64,000 nucleotides of DNA, taken from NCBI RefSeq assembly GCF_963674635.1, contig NZ_OY771475.1, positions 1,302,001 through 1,366,000 of the forward strand. The letters run 5' to 3'. This document shows positions 35,488 through 43,863 of this stretch, in pieces. The first letter of the stretch is position 1; every line of letters begins with the position of its first letter. The translations under genes and the position numbers were made by a program. The notes beneath the pieces are model-generated. The model saw nothing but the letters and a program-made list of their open reading frames with translations. It was not told the DNA's origin and made no database searches. Source of the stretch: Breoghania sp. GTDB taxonomy: Bacteria; Pseudomonadota; Alphaproteobacteria; Rhizobiales; Stappiaceae.

Positions 35488-35561
35488 TGTCGCCTCCCTA
35501 TCGATTGACGGCTTACTGGCCGCCATCTGATTGCGGGCAGCGCAGGACAACGTCCCGTACG

Positions 35562-35981
35562 CTACTCGCCGTAACGGACGTCGCCGAGCCAACCGCCCTC
35601 ACGCAGCACAGGCTTCAGCGTGCCCAAGACGACACCAACCCAGCCAAAACCGGTCTCTTCGGTCTCCTTGGCAAGCGCCTCATTGTAGAGAAGCGGCATC
35701 CAGGCAACCAGTTCGCCGCCGTTCAGCGTCGGCCCTTCAGGGCCTGCCGTGCGCGCAAGGACGATAAAACCACCCTCTGGGCTCGGAATGCGCAACACAA
35801 CCGTCTGTGTGTTGTCCTCGTTGATCTTTGTCGGGCTTGTCTGGCCGAAGTGTTCGCGCGCATCGAGGACCAGCGCGGGAAGCGGCTTTTTCGGCTCCAC
35901 CGTGCAATCGAGGCACTGACAGGAGTATTCGAAAGCCGAGACGCCATCGGTGAAGGTGAGATCGGTGGATTGGTCGCTCAT
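35562..35981 (-). CDS. Hypothetical protein with CxxC motif, 139 residues
   Basis: A soluble acidic protein. Near residue 20 it has YSCQCLDCTVEP, with a C-x2-C pair, then a hydrophobic core (TVVLRIPSPEGGFIVLAR, ELVAWMPLLYNEALAKE) and a tryptophan/glycine-rich end (GFGWVGVVLGTLKPVL, GGWLGDVRYGE). I recognise no family. GAGG lies 7 nt ahead of the ATG at 35981. It is 74 bp upstream of the glyoxalase-like gene on the same strand, probably in one transcript. Confidence 0.65.
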   Translation of the reverse strand: MSDQSTDLTFTDGVSAFEYSCQCLDCTVEPKKPLPALVLDAREHFGQTSPTKINEDNTQTVVLRIPSPEGGFIVLARTAGPEGPTLNGGELVAWMPLLYNEALAKETEETGFGWVGVVLGTLKPVLREGGWLGDVRYGE

Positions 35982-36187
35982 CGACTTTCCTCTCGACTGG
36001 CCACGCGGCAGCCCTTGCAGCGGGCCCGGCCACGCGACCAAACACGGTTCGCTGGTGGCGCAGCCGCACCGCCATAATGGCGGGCACTGTTACAGGTCTC
36101 ATGGTCGAGCATAAGCGCGAGGCTCGCGCCAAATCAATCAACCAGCGCCCATATCTGTCAACTGGCGCCCTTGGCAGTCGACGGGGC

Positions 36188-36218
36188 AAAACCCTGCCGG
36201 CCCATCGGGTCGGCAGGG
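36188..36218 (-). terminator. Intrinsic terminator after pyrG
   Basis: A 12-bp stem: CCCTGCCG at 36192-36199 with CGGCAGGG at 36211-36218, extended inward by GCCC/GGGT around a 3-nt loop. On the minus strand it is followed by TTTT (36191-36188). A second small hairpin, GTCCCC-GAA-GGGGAC (36231-36245), lies between it and the pyrG stop. Confidence 0.8.
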
Positions 36219-36253
36219 GGAACGCACAATGTCCCCGAAGGGGACGGCAGATC

Positions 36254-37882
36254 TCAGACGAGGCGCCCTTGCTCCACAGCCGCAGCCACGAAGGAGGCAA
36301 AAAGCGGATGAGGCTCAAAAGGACGCGACTTGAGCTCCGGATGGTACTGTACGCCGATGAACCAGGGGTGCCCTTCAAGCTCCACGGTCTCCGGCAGGAT
36401 GCCATCCGGCGAAGTGCCGGCGAACTTCAGCCCGCAGGTCTCAAGACGCGAGCGATAATCCATGTTGACCTCATAGCGGTGGCGATGGCGCTCTGAAATC
36501 TCCGTCGAGCCATAGATGTTCGCAATACGGCTGTCCGGCTCGAACTTTGCCGGATAGGCGCCGAGGCGCATCGTGCCGCCCATGTCGCCATCCGCCACGC
36601 GCTTTTCCAGAGCGTTGCCGCGCAGCCATTCGGTCATCAGGCCGACAACCGGTTCACGGGTGGGACCAAACTCCGTGGAGCTTGCGTCCGCGATGCCCGC
36701 CAGATTGCGCGCCGCTTCCACGACGGCCATCTGCATGCCGAAGCAGATGCCGAAATAGGGAACCTTGTGCTCGCGGGCGAAAGTGACGGCCGCGATCTTG
36801 CCTTCCGAGCCACGCTCACCGAAGCCGCCGGGCACGAGGATGCCATGGACGTCCTCAAGCCAGGGCGAAGGGTCCTCGCGTTCGAAAACCTCCGACTCGA
36901 TCCACTCAAGGTTGACCTTGACGTTATTGGCGATACCGCCATGCATCAACGCCTCGATCAGCGACTTGTAAGCGTCTTTGAGCCCCGTGTACTTGCCGAC
37001 GATGGCGATTTTCACCTCGCCTTCGGGATTGGCAATGGCATGGGAGATCTTCTTCCAGCGCGAAAGATCCGGCTGGGGAGCACCGGTGATGCCGAAGGCG
37101 GCCAGGACTTCGTCGTCCAGCCCCTGTTCATGGTAGGCCACCGGCACATCATAGATGGATGCCACATCCAGCGCCGGGATGACCGCGCTTTGCGGCACGT
37201 TGCAGAACAGCGACAACTTGCGCCGCTCCCCCTCCGGGATCGGACGGTCACAGCGGACCATCAGAATATCGGGCTGAATGCCGATGGAGCGAAGCTCCTT
37301 GACCGAATGCTGTGTCGGCTTGGTTTTCAACTCGCCCGCACTCGGGATGTAAGGCATCAAGGTGAGATGAATATAGATCGCGTCTCCGCGCGGCAATTCG
37401 TTGCCGAGCTGACGGATCGCCTCGAAGAACGGCAGTCCTTCGATATCGCCGACCGTTCCACCGATCTCGCACAGCACGAAGTCGAATTCCTCGTTGCCGT
37501 CGAGAACAAACGCCTTGATCGCGTCGGTGACGTGCGGAATCACCTGAACGGTGCCGCCCAGATAGTCGCCGCGCCGCTCCTTGGCGATGATATCGCGATA
37601 GATGCGTCCGGAGGTGACGTTGTCCTGCTGGTTCGCGGGGCGTCCCGTGAACCGTTCGTAATGCCCCAGATCGAGGTCCGTTTCCGCACCGTCGTCGGTC
37701 ACGAAGCACTCGCCGTGCTGGGTGGGACTCATGGTCCCCGGATCTACGTTGAGATAAGGGTCCAGCTTGCGAAGCCGCACCTTGTATCCACGGGCCTGGA
37801 GGCTAGCACCGAGGGCCGCAGACGCAAGCCCTTTGCCGAGAGACGACACCACGCCGCCGGTGATGAATATGTACCGCGCCAT
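36254..37882 (-). CDS. pyrG: CTP synthase
   Basis: Makes CTP from UTP, ATP and glutamine. 542 residues. The N-terminal synthase domain opens with ARYIFITGGVVSSLGKGLASA (P-loop) and has the metal-binding GGTVGDIEGLPF; the C-terminal class I glutamine amidotransferase domain has the nucleophile elbow VPYFGICFGMQ with its cysteine, the oxyanion segment LVPGGFGERG and the catalytic His-Glu in GVQYHPELKS. The start is the ATG at 37882; 13 further codons upstream are not part of the conserved protein. It is downstream of secG and tpiA on the same strand. Confidence 0.98.
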   Translation of the reverse strand: MARYIFITGGVVSSLGKGLASAALGASLQARGYKVRLRKLDPYLNVDPGTMSPTQHGECFVTDDGAETDLDLGHYERFTGRPANQQDNVTSGRIYRDIIAKERRGDYLGGTVQVIPHVTDAIKAFVLDGNEEFDFVLCEIGGTVGDIEGLPFFEAIRQLGNELPRGDAIYIHLTLMPYIPSAGELKTKPTQHSVKELRSIGIQPDILMVRCDRPIPEGERRKLSLFCNVPQSAVIPALDVASIYDVPVAYHEQGLDDEVLAAFGITGAPQPDLSRWKKISHAIANPEGEVKIAIVGKYTGLKDAYKSLIEALMHGGIANNVKVNLEWIESEVFEREDPSPWLEDVHGILVPGGFGERGSEGKIAAVTFAREHKVPYFGICFGMQMAVVEAARNLAGIADASSTEFGPTREPVVGLMTEWLRGNALEKRVADGDMGGTMRLGAYPAKFEPDSRIANIYGSTEISERHRHRYEVNMDYRSRLETCGLKFAGTSPDGILPETVELEGHPWFIGVQYHPELKSRPFEPHPLFASFVAAAVEQGRLV

Positions 37883-38018
37883 GGACATAAACCATATGCC
37901 TTCGGGCGACGACTTGGCCACCCGTATTATTGCGATTCAAACAGGAAAAAACGCCGCCGGACCGCGACAGAAAGCCTTGGGCCGGAATAGGTCTTTTCGC
38001 TGTCTGGACGAACGAATA

Positions 38019-38045
38019 CACCGCGGACGCCACGCATCCGCGGTG
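38019..38045 (-). promoter_or_regulatory. Perfect hairpin in the pyrG leader
   Basis: CACCGCGGA (38019-38027) and TCCGCGGTG (38037-38045), a perfect 9-bp stem with a 9-nt loop, 29 nt past the secG stop and about 137 nt ahead of pyrG. No U-tract follows on the minus strand, so it is not a typical terminator. Confidence 0.45.
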
Positions 38046-38073
38046 CAAACAAACTGAGGTTTCGAGCCCGTCC

Positions 38074-38484
38074 CTACTGGGACGCCGGAACCTGCGGACC
38101 ACTGGGGGCTGCCGGAGCCGTTTCAGCCGGTGCGGCGTCGCCCTGCGGGGGGCTCGCCTCTTTCAGCGAATCGAGGAGTGACGGATTGCCACCCTCACCC
38201 GGAGCCGAGGACGTGTCAGCCGGGGCCGGTGTATTCAACTGATCGAGAATCGACGCCGGACGGTCCCCCTGACGGGCCAGAACCGTGAGGATGATCGAAG
38301 TGACGAAGAAGGCCGCAGCCAGAATGGCAGTGGCGCGGGTCAGCATGTTCGCCGTTCCGCGACTGCTCATGAATCCGCCACCGCCGCCGATACCCAGCGC
38401 ACCGCCTTCCGAGCGCTGCAGAAGAACGACGAGCACGAGAGCGAGCACGACCATGAGGTGGATGACGATGATGACGGTTTGCAT
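38074..38484 (-). CDS. secG: Preprotein translocase subunit SecG
   Basis: Auxiliary membrane subunit of the SecYEG channel. 136 residues with two transmembrane helices (VIIVIHLMVVLALVLVVLLQ and ATAILAAAFFVTSIILTVLA) joined by the conserved glycine-rich loop with RSEGGALGIGGG and SRGTANMLTRATA. The C-terminal Pro/Ala-rich tail is long, as in other alphaproteobacteria. It is between tpiA and pyrG. Confidence 0.95.
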   Translation of the reverse strand: MQTVIIVIHLMVVLALVLVVLLQRSEGGALGIGGGGGFMSSRGTANMLTRATAILAAAFFVTSIILTVLARQGDRPASILDQLNTPAPADTSSAPGEGGNPSLLDSLKEASPPQGDAAPAETAPAAPSGPQVPASQ

Positions 38485-38609
38485 CTTGACTGGGATACCT
38501 GATTTCGCGTTGCGCGCCTTCTACACGATCACGCAGCAGCTTTCCACCCTCGGCGAACAGCGAGTTTCAAGCCGGGTGGAGACCTGTTGATCGCCGTGAC
38601 CCGAAAGGC

Positions 38610-39380
38610 TCAGTTAGCCGGGGTCTCATAAGCCTTCAATATGCCGACAAAGTCGACCGCTTTAAGGCTTGCGCCTCCGACCAAGGCGCCGTTGACGTTC
38701 TCAACCGACATCAGCTCGCCTGCATTGGACGGCTTCACCGACCCCCCATAAAGAAGTCGCATCGCCTCACCTTCTGCCCCGAAGCGCGCGATGAGATCCT
38801 TGCGAAGCGCGGCATGCACTTGCGCCACATCTTCCGCAGTCGGCGTCAGCCCCGTGCCAATCGCCCAGATCGGCTCATAAGCGATCACGGTATTGGCAGC
38901 CGTAGCCCCCTCAGGCACGGAACCGGCGAGTTGGCCTGCGATCACATCCAGAGTGGCGCCAGACTTGCGCTCCGTCTCGCTTTCCCCGAGACAAATGATG
39001 GCCACCAGCCCGGCCCGCCACGCGGCCTCGGCCTTGGCGCGCACCATCTCATCGCTCTCGCCATGGTCGGCACGACGCTCCGAGTGCCCTACAATCACCG
39101 CGCTTGCACCAGCATCGGCCAGCATCTCCGCGGAGACATCGCCGGTATGCGCACCGGAAACCTTCGCATGGCAATCCTGCCCGCCGATCGTGACGGAGGT
39201 GCCCTTGCCGGTTTCCGCAGCCAGGCCAACGAGCGAAGCCGGCGGACAGATCATGATGTCCACGTTCGCCCCCAGGGCCGGATTAACCGCTTGTGCGATG
39301 GCCGTGATTTCACCCAGGGAGGCACGCAGGCCGTTCATTTTCCAATTTCCGGCCACCAGGGGTTTAATAGACGCACTCAT
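38610..39380 (-). CDS. tpiA: Triosephosphate isomerase
   Basis: Glycolytic interconversion of dihydroxyacetone phosphate and glyceraldehyde-3-phosphate. 256 residues, full TIM barrel: AGNWKMNG with the catalytic Asn and Lys near the start, VIVGHSERR with the catalytic His, and VIAYEPIWAIGTG with the catalytic Glu and the start of the flexible loop 6; the phosphate-binding LLYGGSVKPSNAGEL is near the end. It is divergent from the ppiD operon. Confidence 0.98.
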   Translation of the reverse strand: MSASIKPLVAGNWKMNGLRASLGEITAIAQAVNPALGANVDIMICPPASLVGLAAETGKGTSVTIGGQDCHAKVSGAHTGDVSAEMLADAGASAVIVGHSERRADHGESDEMVRAKAEAAWRAGLVAIICLGESETERKSGATLDVIAGQLAGSVPEGATAANTVIAYEPIWAIGTGLTPTAEDVAQVHAALRKDLIARFGAEGEAMRLLYGGSVKPSNAGELMSVENVNGALVGGASLKAVDFVGILKAYETPAN

Positions 39381-39468
39381 TCCGACATGGTCCTCTTGCT
39401 CACGCGATCCAGAAACGCATTCGGGCTACTGGCTATCAGATATCGACGGCATTACAAATCCGCTTCGC

Positions 39469-39497
39469 TTGCCCGGCGCGGTGCGCGTCACTATTAT
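39469..39497 (+). promoter_or_regulatory. Candidate promoter of the ppiD-trp-moa operon
   Basis: TTGCCC (39469-39474), a 17-bp spacer, and TATTAT (39492-39497), 57 nt ahead of the ppiD ATG. It fits a housekeeping sigma promoter; predicted by eye. Confidence 0.45.
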
Positions 39498-39553
39498 CCC
39501 GGCCAAATCGCAGACTGAATGGCGGAAAACCGCCCAGACAATAGGATTTTTCC

Positions 39554-41446
39554 ATGCTCACTGCCCTGCACAAGCGTGCCGGCGGCTTTGTCGCCAAGAT
39601 CTTTATCGCGCTTCTCGTGCTGAGCTTCGGCATCTGGGGGATTGCCGACATCTTCCGTGGTTTCCGGCAGGACACGCTGGCGCAGGTCGGCGATGCGGAA
39701 GTTTCCACGCAACGCTTTATGACCGCCTATTCGCGCGAGGTGCAGAATTTCTCGCAGCGCATCGGCCAGCCGCTCTCGCGTGAGCAGGCCGCCAATCTGG
39801 GCCTTCCCGGTCAGGTGCTCGGACAGCTTGTCGCCGAAGCCGCCTTTGATCACGTGGCGCACAACCTGAAGGTCGGCATTTCCGGCGGCGAACTGGTGAA
39901 GCAGATCCAGGCCAATCCTGCCTTCCGCGGTCCCGATGGCCGCTTCGATCGCAACCGCCTGGCGCAGGTGCTCTATAACAACCAGCTCACCGAAGACATG
40001 TATGTGAGCCAGGCTCGCAAGCTGGCGGAACGTCGCCAGGTGGCGGAGGCCTTGTCCGGCGCCATCCGTCCGCCCGAGGCGCTCTTGCAGGCCGCACATC
40101 GCTTCCGTTTCGAGCAGCGCACCGTGAACTACGTCGAGTTGACCGCGGAATCGGTGCCGCCTGTTGCCGCGCCGAGCGATGCGGAGCTTGTAGCCTTCTT
40201 CACCGACCACAAGGCCGACTACCGGGCACCGGAATATCGCAAACTGGCGCTGCTTCCGGTCATTCCCGCCGATATCGCCAAGCCGGACGATGTCTCTGAC
40301 GACGTCGCGCGTACCCAATACGACGCGAATCCCAACCGCTTCGGCACAACCGAGCGCCGCCAGATCTGGCAATTGACCTATACGGATGCCGCCAAGGCTG
40401 CTGAAGATGAAAAGAAGATCAAGGACGGGACCTCGTTTGAAGATCTGGTCGCAGAAAAGGGGCTGAGCCTCAGCGACGTCAACCTTGGCCTGCTGACCAA
40501 GGATGCGGTTCTTGATCCGGCCATTGCCGAGGCCGCCTTCTCTGCAGAAGCTGACAGTGTGAGCGACGTGATCAACACCGCCTTCGGCCAGCGCATCATC
40601 AAGGTGGGCGAGATCAAGCCTGCGGCCAACAAGTCTTTCGATGAGGTGAAGGACATCCTCAAGAAGGAAATCGCGCAGGACGACGCAGAGCACGAAGTGC
40701 TTTCGCTTCATGACGAGATCGAGGATGCGCGCGCCGGCGGCGCGACGCTTAGCGAGATCTCGCAGCGCTTCAGCCTGCCGCTTAATACCATTGACGCGAT
40801 TGCCCGTGACGGCACCGGGCCGGACGGCAAAGCGGTCACCCTGCCCGATTCCGACAACCTCCTGAGCGAAGCCTTCCAGACCGAGCCCGGCGACGAAGCC
40901 CCGCCGGTTCAGGTCGGCCGTCGCGGCTATCTGTGGTTCGACGTGACCGACATCACTCCGGCGCGCGATCGCACGCTGGACGAAGTGCGCGAGAAGGTCG
41001 TCGCCGACTGGACCGCCGATCAGACGCAGAAGAAGCTCGTGGCGCAGGCCGACGAGATGGCCGCCAAGCTGAAGGAAGGCGCCGATTTCGCCAGCCTCGC
41101 AACGGCATCCGAGATGGAACTCAAGGCGTCTGAGCCCTTCTCGCGCGATCGCAATGACAACACGCTGTCCGCTCAGGCGGTGACGGAGGCCTTCTCCGGC
41201 CCGACCGGCTATGTTGCGACTGCCGATGGTGCGAATGGCGGGCGGATCGTGTTGCAGGTCGCAAACATCACCATGCCGGCCTTCTTCGCCGAATCCGATG
41301 AAATGGCCCAGCTGGACGATGAGCTTTCCCAGATGCTCCAGACCTCGCTGATTTCACAATTCGTCACCGGTGTGCAGAACGCCCTCGGCGTCAAGGTGAA
41401 CCAGGCGGCGCTCACGAGCGCCATCGGCAACAGAAACGACCAATGA
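39554..41446 (+). CDS. ppiD: Periplasmic peptidyl-prolyl isomerase/chaperone PpiD
   Basis: Membrane-anchored parvulin-type folding factor facing the periplasm near the Sec exit. 630 residues. It starts with a short basic segment and one transmembrane helix (about 14-34, VAKIFIALLVLSFGIWGIADI), then a SurA-like N-terminal chaperone domain (VGDAEVSTQRFMTAYSREVQNF), a PpiC-type rotamase domain around residues 265-360 (IWQLTYTDAAKAAEDEKKI, ending FGQRIIKVGEI), and a further SurA-like helical tail. AGGA lies 7 nt ahead of the ATG. It heads a run of same-strand genes, ppiD-trpD-trpC-moaC-moeA. Confidence 0.92.
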   Translation: MLTALHKRAGGFVAKIFIALLVLSFGIWGIADIFRGFRQDTLAQVGDAEVSTQRFMTAYSREVQNFSQRIGQPLSREQAANLGLPGQVLGQLVAEAAFDHVAHNLKVGISGGELVKQIQANPAFRGPDGRFDRNRLAQVLYNNQLTEDMYVSQARKLAERRQVAEALSGAIRPPEALLQAAHRFRFEQRTVNYVELTAESVPPVAAPSDAELVAFFTDHKADYRAPEYRKLALLPVIPADIAKPDDVSDDVARTQYDANPNRFGTTERRQIWQLTYTDAAKAAEDEKKIKDGTSFEDLVAEKGLSLSDVNLGLLTKDAVLDPAIAEAAFSAEADSVSDVINTAFGQRIIKVGEIKPAANKSFDEVKDILKKEIAQDDAEHEVLSLHDEIEDARAGGATLSEISQRFSLPLNTIDAIARDGTGPDGKAVTLPDSDNLLSEAFQTEPGDEAPPVQVGRRGYLWFDVTDITPARDRTLDEVREKVVADWTADQTQKKLVAQADEMAAKLKEGADFASLATASEMELKASEPFSRDRNDNTLSAQAVTEAFSGPTGYVATADGANGGRIVLQVANITMPAFFAESDEMAQLDDELSQMLQTSLISQFVTGVQNALGVKVNQAALTSAIGNRNDQ

Positions 41447-41488
41447 CCAAGGCAACGAACGTCTCGTTGCGCGCCTACCGGGGGACCT

Positions 41489-42502
41489 ATGTCTGAGTTG
41501 AAATCCCTGATCGCCAAGGCTGCCGATGGTACGCCGTTGACCCGTGAAGAATCGACCGCCGCCTTCGATATCCTAATGAGCGGCAACGCCACGCCGTCTC
41601 AGATTGGCGGACTGTTGATGGCGCTCAGGGTGCGCGGCGAAACGGTGGACGAGATCACAGGAGCCGTTTCTTCGATGCGGTCCCGCATGGTGCGGGTTTC
41701 CGCACCGGACGGCGCGGTCGATGTGGTGGGCACGGGGGGTGATTCCTCAGGCAGCTACAACATCTCCACCTGTACCGCCTTTGTGGTCGCCGGTGCGGGC
41801 GTCCCGGTCGCCAAGCACGGCAACCGGTCCATGTCTTCCAAGTCGGGTGCGGCCGACGCGCTGATGGCGCTTGGTGTGAACATCGAGATCGCGCCGGAGC
41901 AGATCAGCCGGTGCATCGAAACGGCGGGCTTGGGATTCATGTTCGCACCGGCCCATCACGGCGCGATGAAGCATGTGGGGCCGGCGCGGTCGGAACTGGG
42001 AACCCGCACGATCTTCAACCTGCTCGGGCCGCTCTCCAATCCGGCAGGCGTCACCCGGCAGATGGTCGGCGTCTTTGCCGAACAGTGGGTGGAGCCGCTG
42101 GCCCATGTGCTCAACAATCTGGGCTGCGAACATGCCTGGGTGGTTCATGGCTCCGATGGACTGGACGAGATCACCGTTTGCGGGCCAACGAGCGTTGCCG
42201 AACTGAAGAACGGCAAGGTGACGTCCTTCCAGATCGCTCCCGGTGATGTCGGCATCGACACCGCGAGCGCGGATGCGCTCAAGGGCGGCGAGCCTGCAGA
42301 AAACGCAGCCGCATTGCGCGGTGTGCTTGAAGGCGATGCCAACGCTTACCGCGATGCGGTTCTGCTCAACGCCGCCGCAACGCTGATCGTCGCCGGAAAG
42401 GTGAAAGATCTGGCAGAAGGCGTTGCCATGGCGCGTCAATCCATCGAAAGCGGTGCAGCCAAGGCGCGGCTGGACAAGCTCGTGGCGATATCCAATTCCT
42501 GA
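41489..42502 (+). CDS. trpD: Anthranilate phosphoribosyltransferase
   Basis: Second step of tryptophan synthesis, joining anthranilate and PRPP. 337 residues. It shows the PRPP-binding DVVGTGGDSSGSYNIST, KHGNRSMSSKSGAADAL for anthranilate and phosphate, the metal site region HGSDGLDEIT, and RTIFNLLGPLSNPA. GGGGGA precedes the ATG. It lies 42 bp after ppiD and 30 bp before trpC; anthranilate synthase is not in the window. Confidence 0.97.
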   Translation: MSELKSLIAKAADGTPLTREESTAAFDILMSGNATPSQIGGLLMALRVRGETVDEITGAVSSMRSRMVRVSAPDGAVDVVGTGGDSSGSYNISTCTAFVVAGAGVPVAKHGNRSMSSKSGAADALMALGVNIEIAPEQISRCIETAGLGFMFAPAHHGAMKHVGPARSELGTRTIFNLLGPLSNPAGVTRQMVGVFAEQWVEPLAHVLNNLGCEHAWVVHGSDGLDEITVCGPTSVAELKNGKVTSFQIAPGDVGIDTASADALKGGEPAENAAALRGVLEGDANAYRDAVLLNAAATLIVAGKVKDLAEGVAMARQSIESGAAKARLDKLVAISNS

Positions 42503-42532
42503 TCGCTGCAAGGCGATGATCCGGGGACCCGA

Positions 42533-43345
42533 ATGACTGATATCCTCCAGAAGATCGAAGCCTATAAGCGCGAGGAGATCGCGGCTGCGAAAAAGGCGGT
42601 TTTGCCCGAAGCGATGCGCGAAGCCGCCCTTGCCGCCGAGCCCGCGCGCGACTTCGCCGGCGCGCTTCGCACCGCGGTGGATTCGGGCCGCTATGGCCTT
42701 ATTGCGGAAATCAAGAAGGCGAGCCCTTCCAAGGGGCTGATCCGGCCGGATTTCGATCCTCCCGCCCTTGCGCGCGCCTACGAGGAAGGCGGGGCGACCT
42801 GCCTTTCCGTGCTCACCGATGCCCCCTCCTTTCAGGGTCATCCGGACTTCCTGAAGGCCGCCAAGGCGGCCTGTTCGTTGCCCGCCCTTCGCAAGGATTT
42901 CCTTTACGAGCCCTATCAGGTTCATGAGGCACGTGCGTGGGGGGCGGATTGCATCCTGATCATCCTGGCCGCGGTCACGGATGACGAAGCGGCAGCGTTG
43001 GAAGACGCCGCCTTCGCCTTGAACATGTCCGTGCTGCTTGAAGTCCACAATGCGGAAGAGCTTGAACGCGCGTTGAAGCTTCGTTCCCCCCTTCTCGGCA
43101 TCAACAACCGCAATCTGAAGACCTTCGAGACGACGCTGGCGACGTCCGAGCGTCTGGCGCCGATGGTTCCCGCAGACCGGCAGATCGTTGGAGAATCGGC
43201 GATCTTCACACCCGAGGACTGCGCCCGGCTCGCCGCCGTTGGTATCCGGACCTTCCTCGTCGGCGAGAGCCTGATGCGCCAGGACGACGTTGCGGCGGCA
43301 ACCCGCGCTCTTCTCGCCCGGCCCGAAACGAAAGCTGCGGAATAA
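42533..43345 (+). CDS. trpC: Indole-3-glycerol phosphate synthase
   Basis: Fourth step of tryptophan synthesis, ring closure of CdRP to indoleglycerol phosphate. 270 residues, TIM barrel with the substrate-binding IAEIKKASPSKGLI, the catalytic lysine in ALRKDFLYEPYQV, LLGINNRNLKTFETTL, and VGESAIFTPEDCARL. It is a monofunctional TrpC without TrpF. GGGGA lies ahead of the ATG. moaC follows after only 4 bp. Confidence 0.97.
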   Translation: MTDILQKIEAYKREEIAAAKKAVLPEAMREAALAAEPARDFAGALRTAVDSGRYGLIAEIKKASPSKGLIRPDFDPPALARAYEEGGATCLSVLTDAPSFQGHPDFLKAAKAACSLPALRKDFLYEPYQVHEARAWGADCILIILAAVTDDEAAALEDAAFALNMSVLLEVHNAEELERALKLRSPLLGINNRNLKTFETTLATSERLAPMVPADRQIVGESAIFTPEDCARLAAVGIRTFLVGESLMRQDDVAAATRALLARPETKAAE

Positions 43346-43349
43346 CAAG

Positions 43350-43853
43350 ATGTCCGAAGGCGACCGCCTCACCCATATCGACGCAAGCGGCGCGGCCAAC
43401 ATGGTCGATGTGGCCGACAAGGCCGACACCACGCGCACCGCGATTGCAATCGGTTCGGTGACCATGAAGCCAGAAACGCTGGAAATGATCATGTCCGGCA
43501 ACGCCAAGAAGGGCGATGTGCTGGCTACCGCGCGCATCGCCGGCATCATGGCGGCCAAGCGTACGCACGAGATGATCCCGCTTTGCCATCCGCTGGCCTT
43601 GACCAAGGTCACCGTCGACATAGAGCCCGACGAAAGCCTTCCAGGCCTGCGGGTTCAGGCGCTCGCCAAGGTCACCGGCAAGACGGGCGTCGAAATGGAA
43701 GCCCTGACGGCTGCTTCGGTCACTTGCCTGACGATCTATGACATGGCGAAAGCCGTCGATCGCTTCATGGTGCTGTCCGGCATTCAGGTGGTGGAAAAGA
43801 GCGGTGGCAAGTCGGGCGACTGGAAGGCCCCAGGCTGGACCGATCGGTCCTGA
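43350..43853 (+). CDS. moaC: Cyclic pyranopterin monophosphate synthase MoaC
   Basis: Converts the MoaA product to cyclic pyranopterin monophosphate. 167 residues. Conserved features: MVDVADKADTTRTAIA near the start, KRTHEMIPLCHPLALTKV with the active-site His and Cys region, and TGVEMEALTAASVTCLTIYDMAKAVD with the catalytic Asp and Lys. The start is the ATG at 43350, with GGAA 7 nt ahead; the frame opens inside trpC. It is in an operon with trpDC and moeA. Confidence 0.97.
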   Translation: MSEGDRLTHIDASGAANMVDVADKADTTRTAIAIGSVTMKPETLEMIMSGNAKKGDVLATARIAGIMAAKRTHEMIPLCHPLALTKVTVDIEPDESLPGLRVQALAKVTGKTGVEMEALTAASVTCLTIYDMAKAVDRFMVLSGIQVVEKSGGKSGDWKAPGWTDRS

Positions 43854-43863
43854 GCGGAGACGC

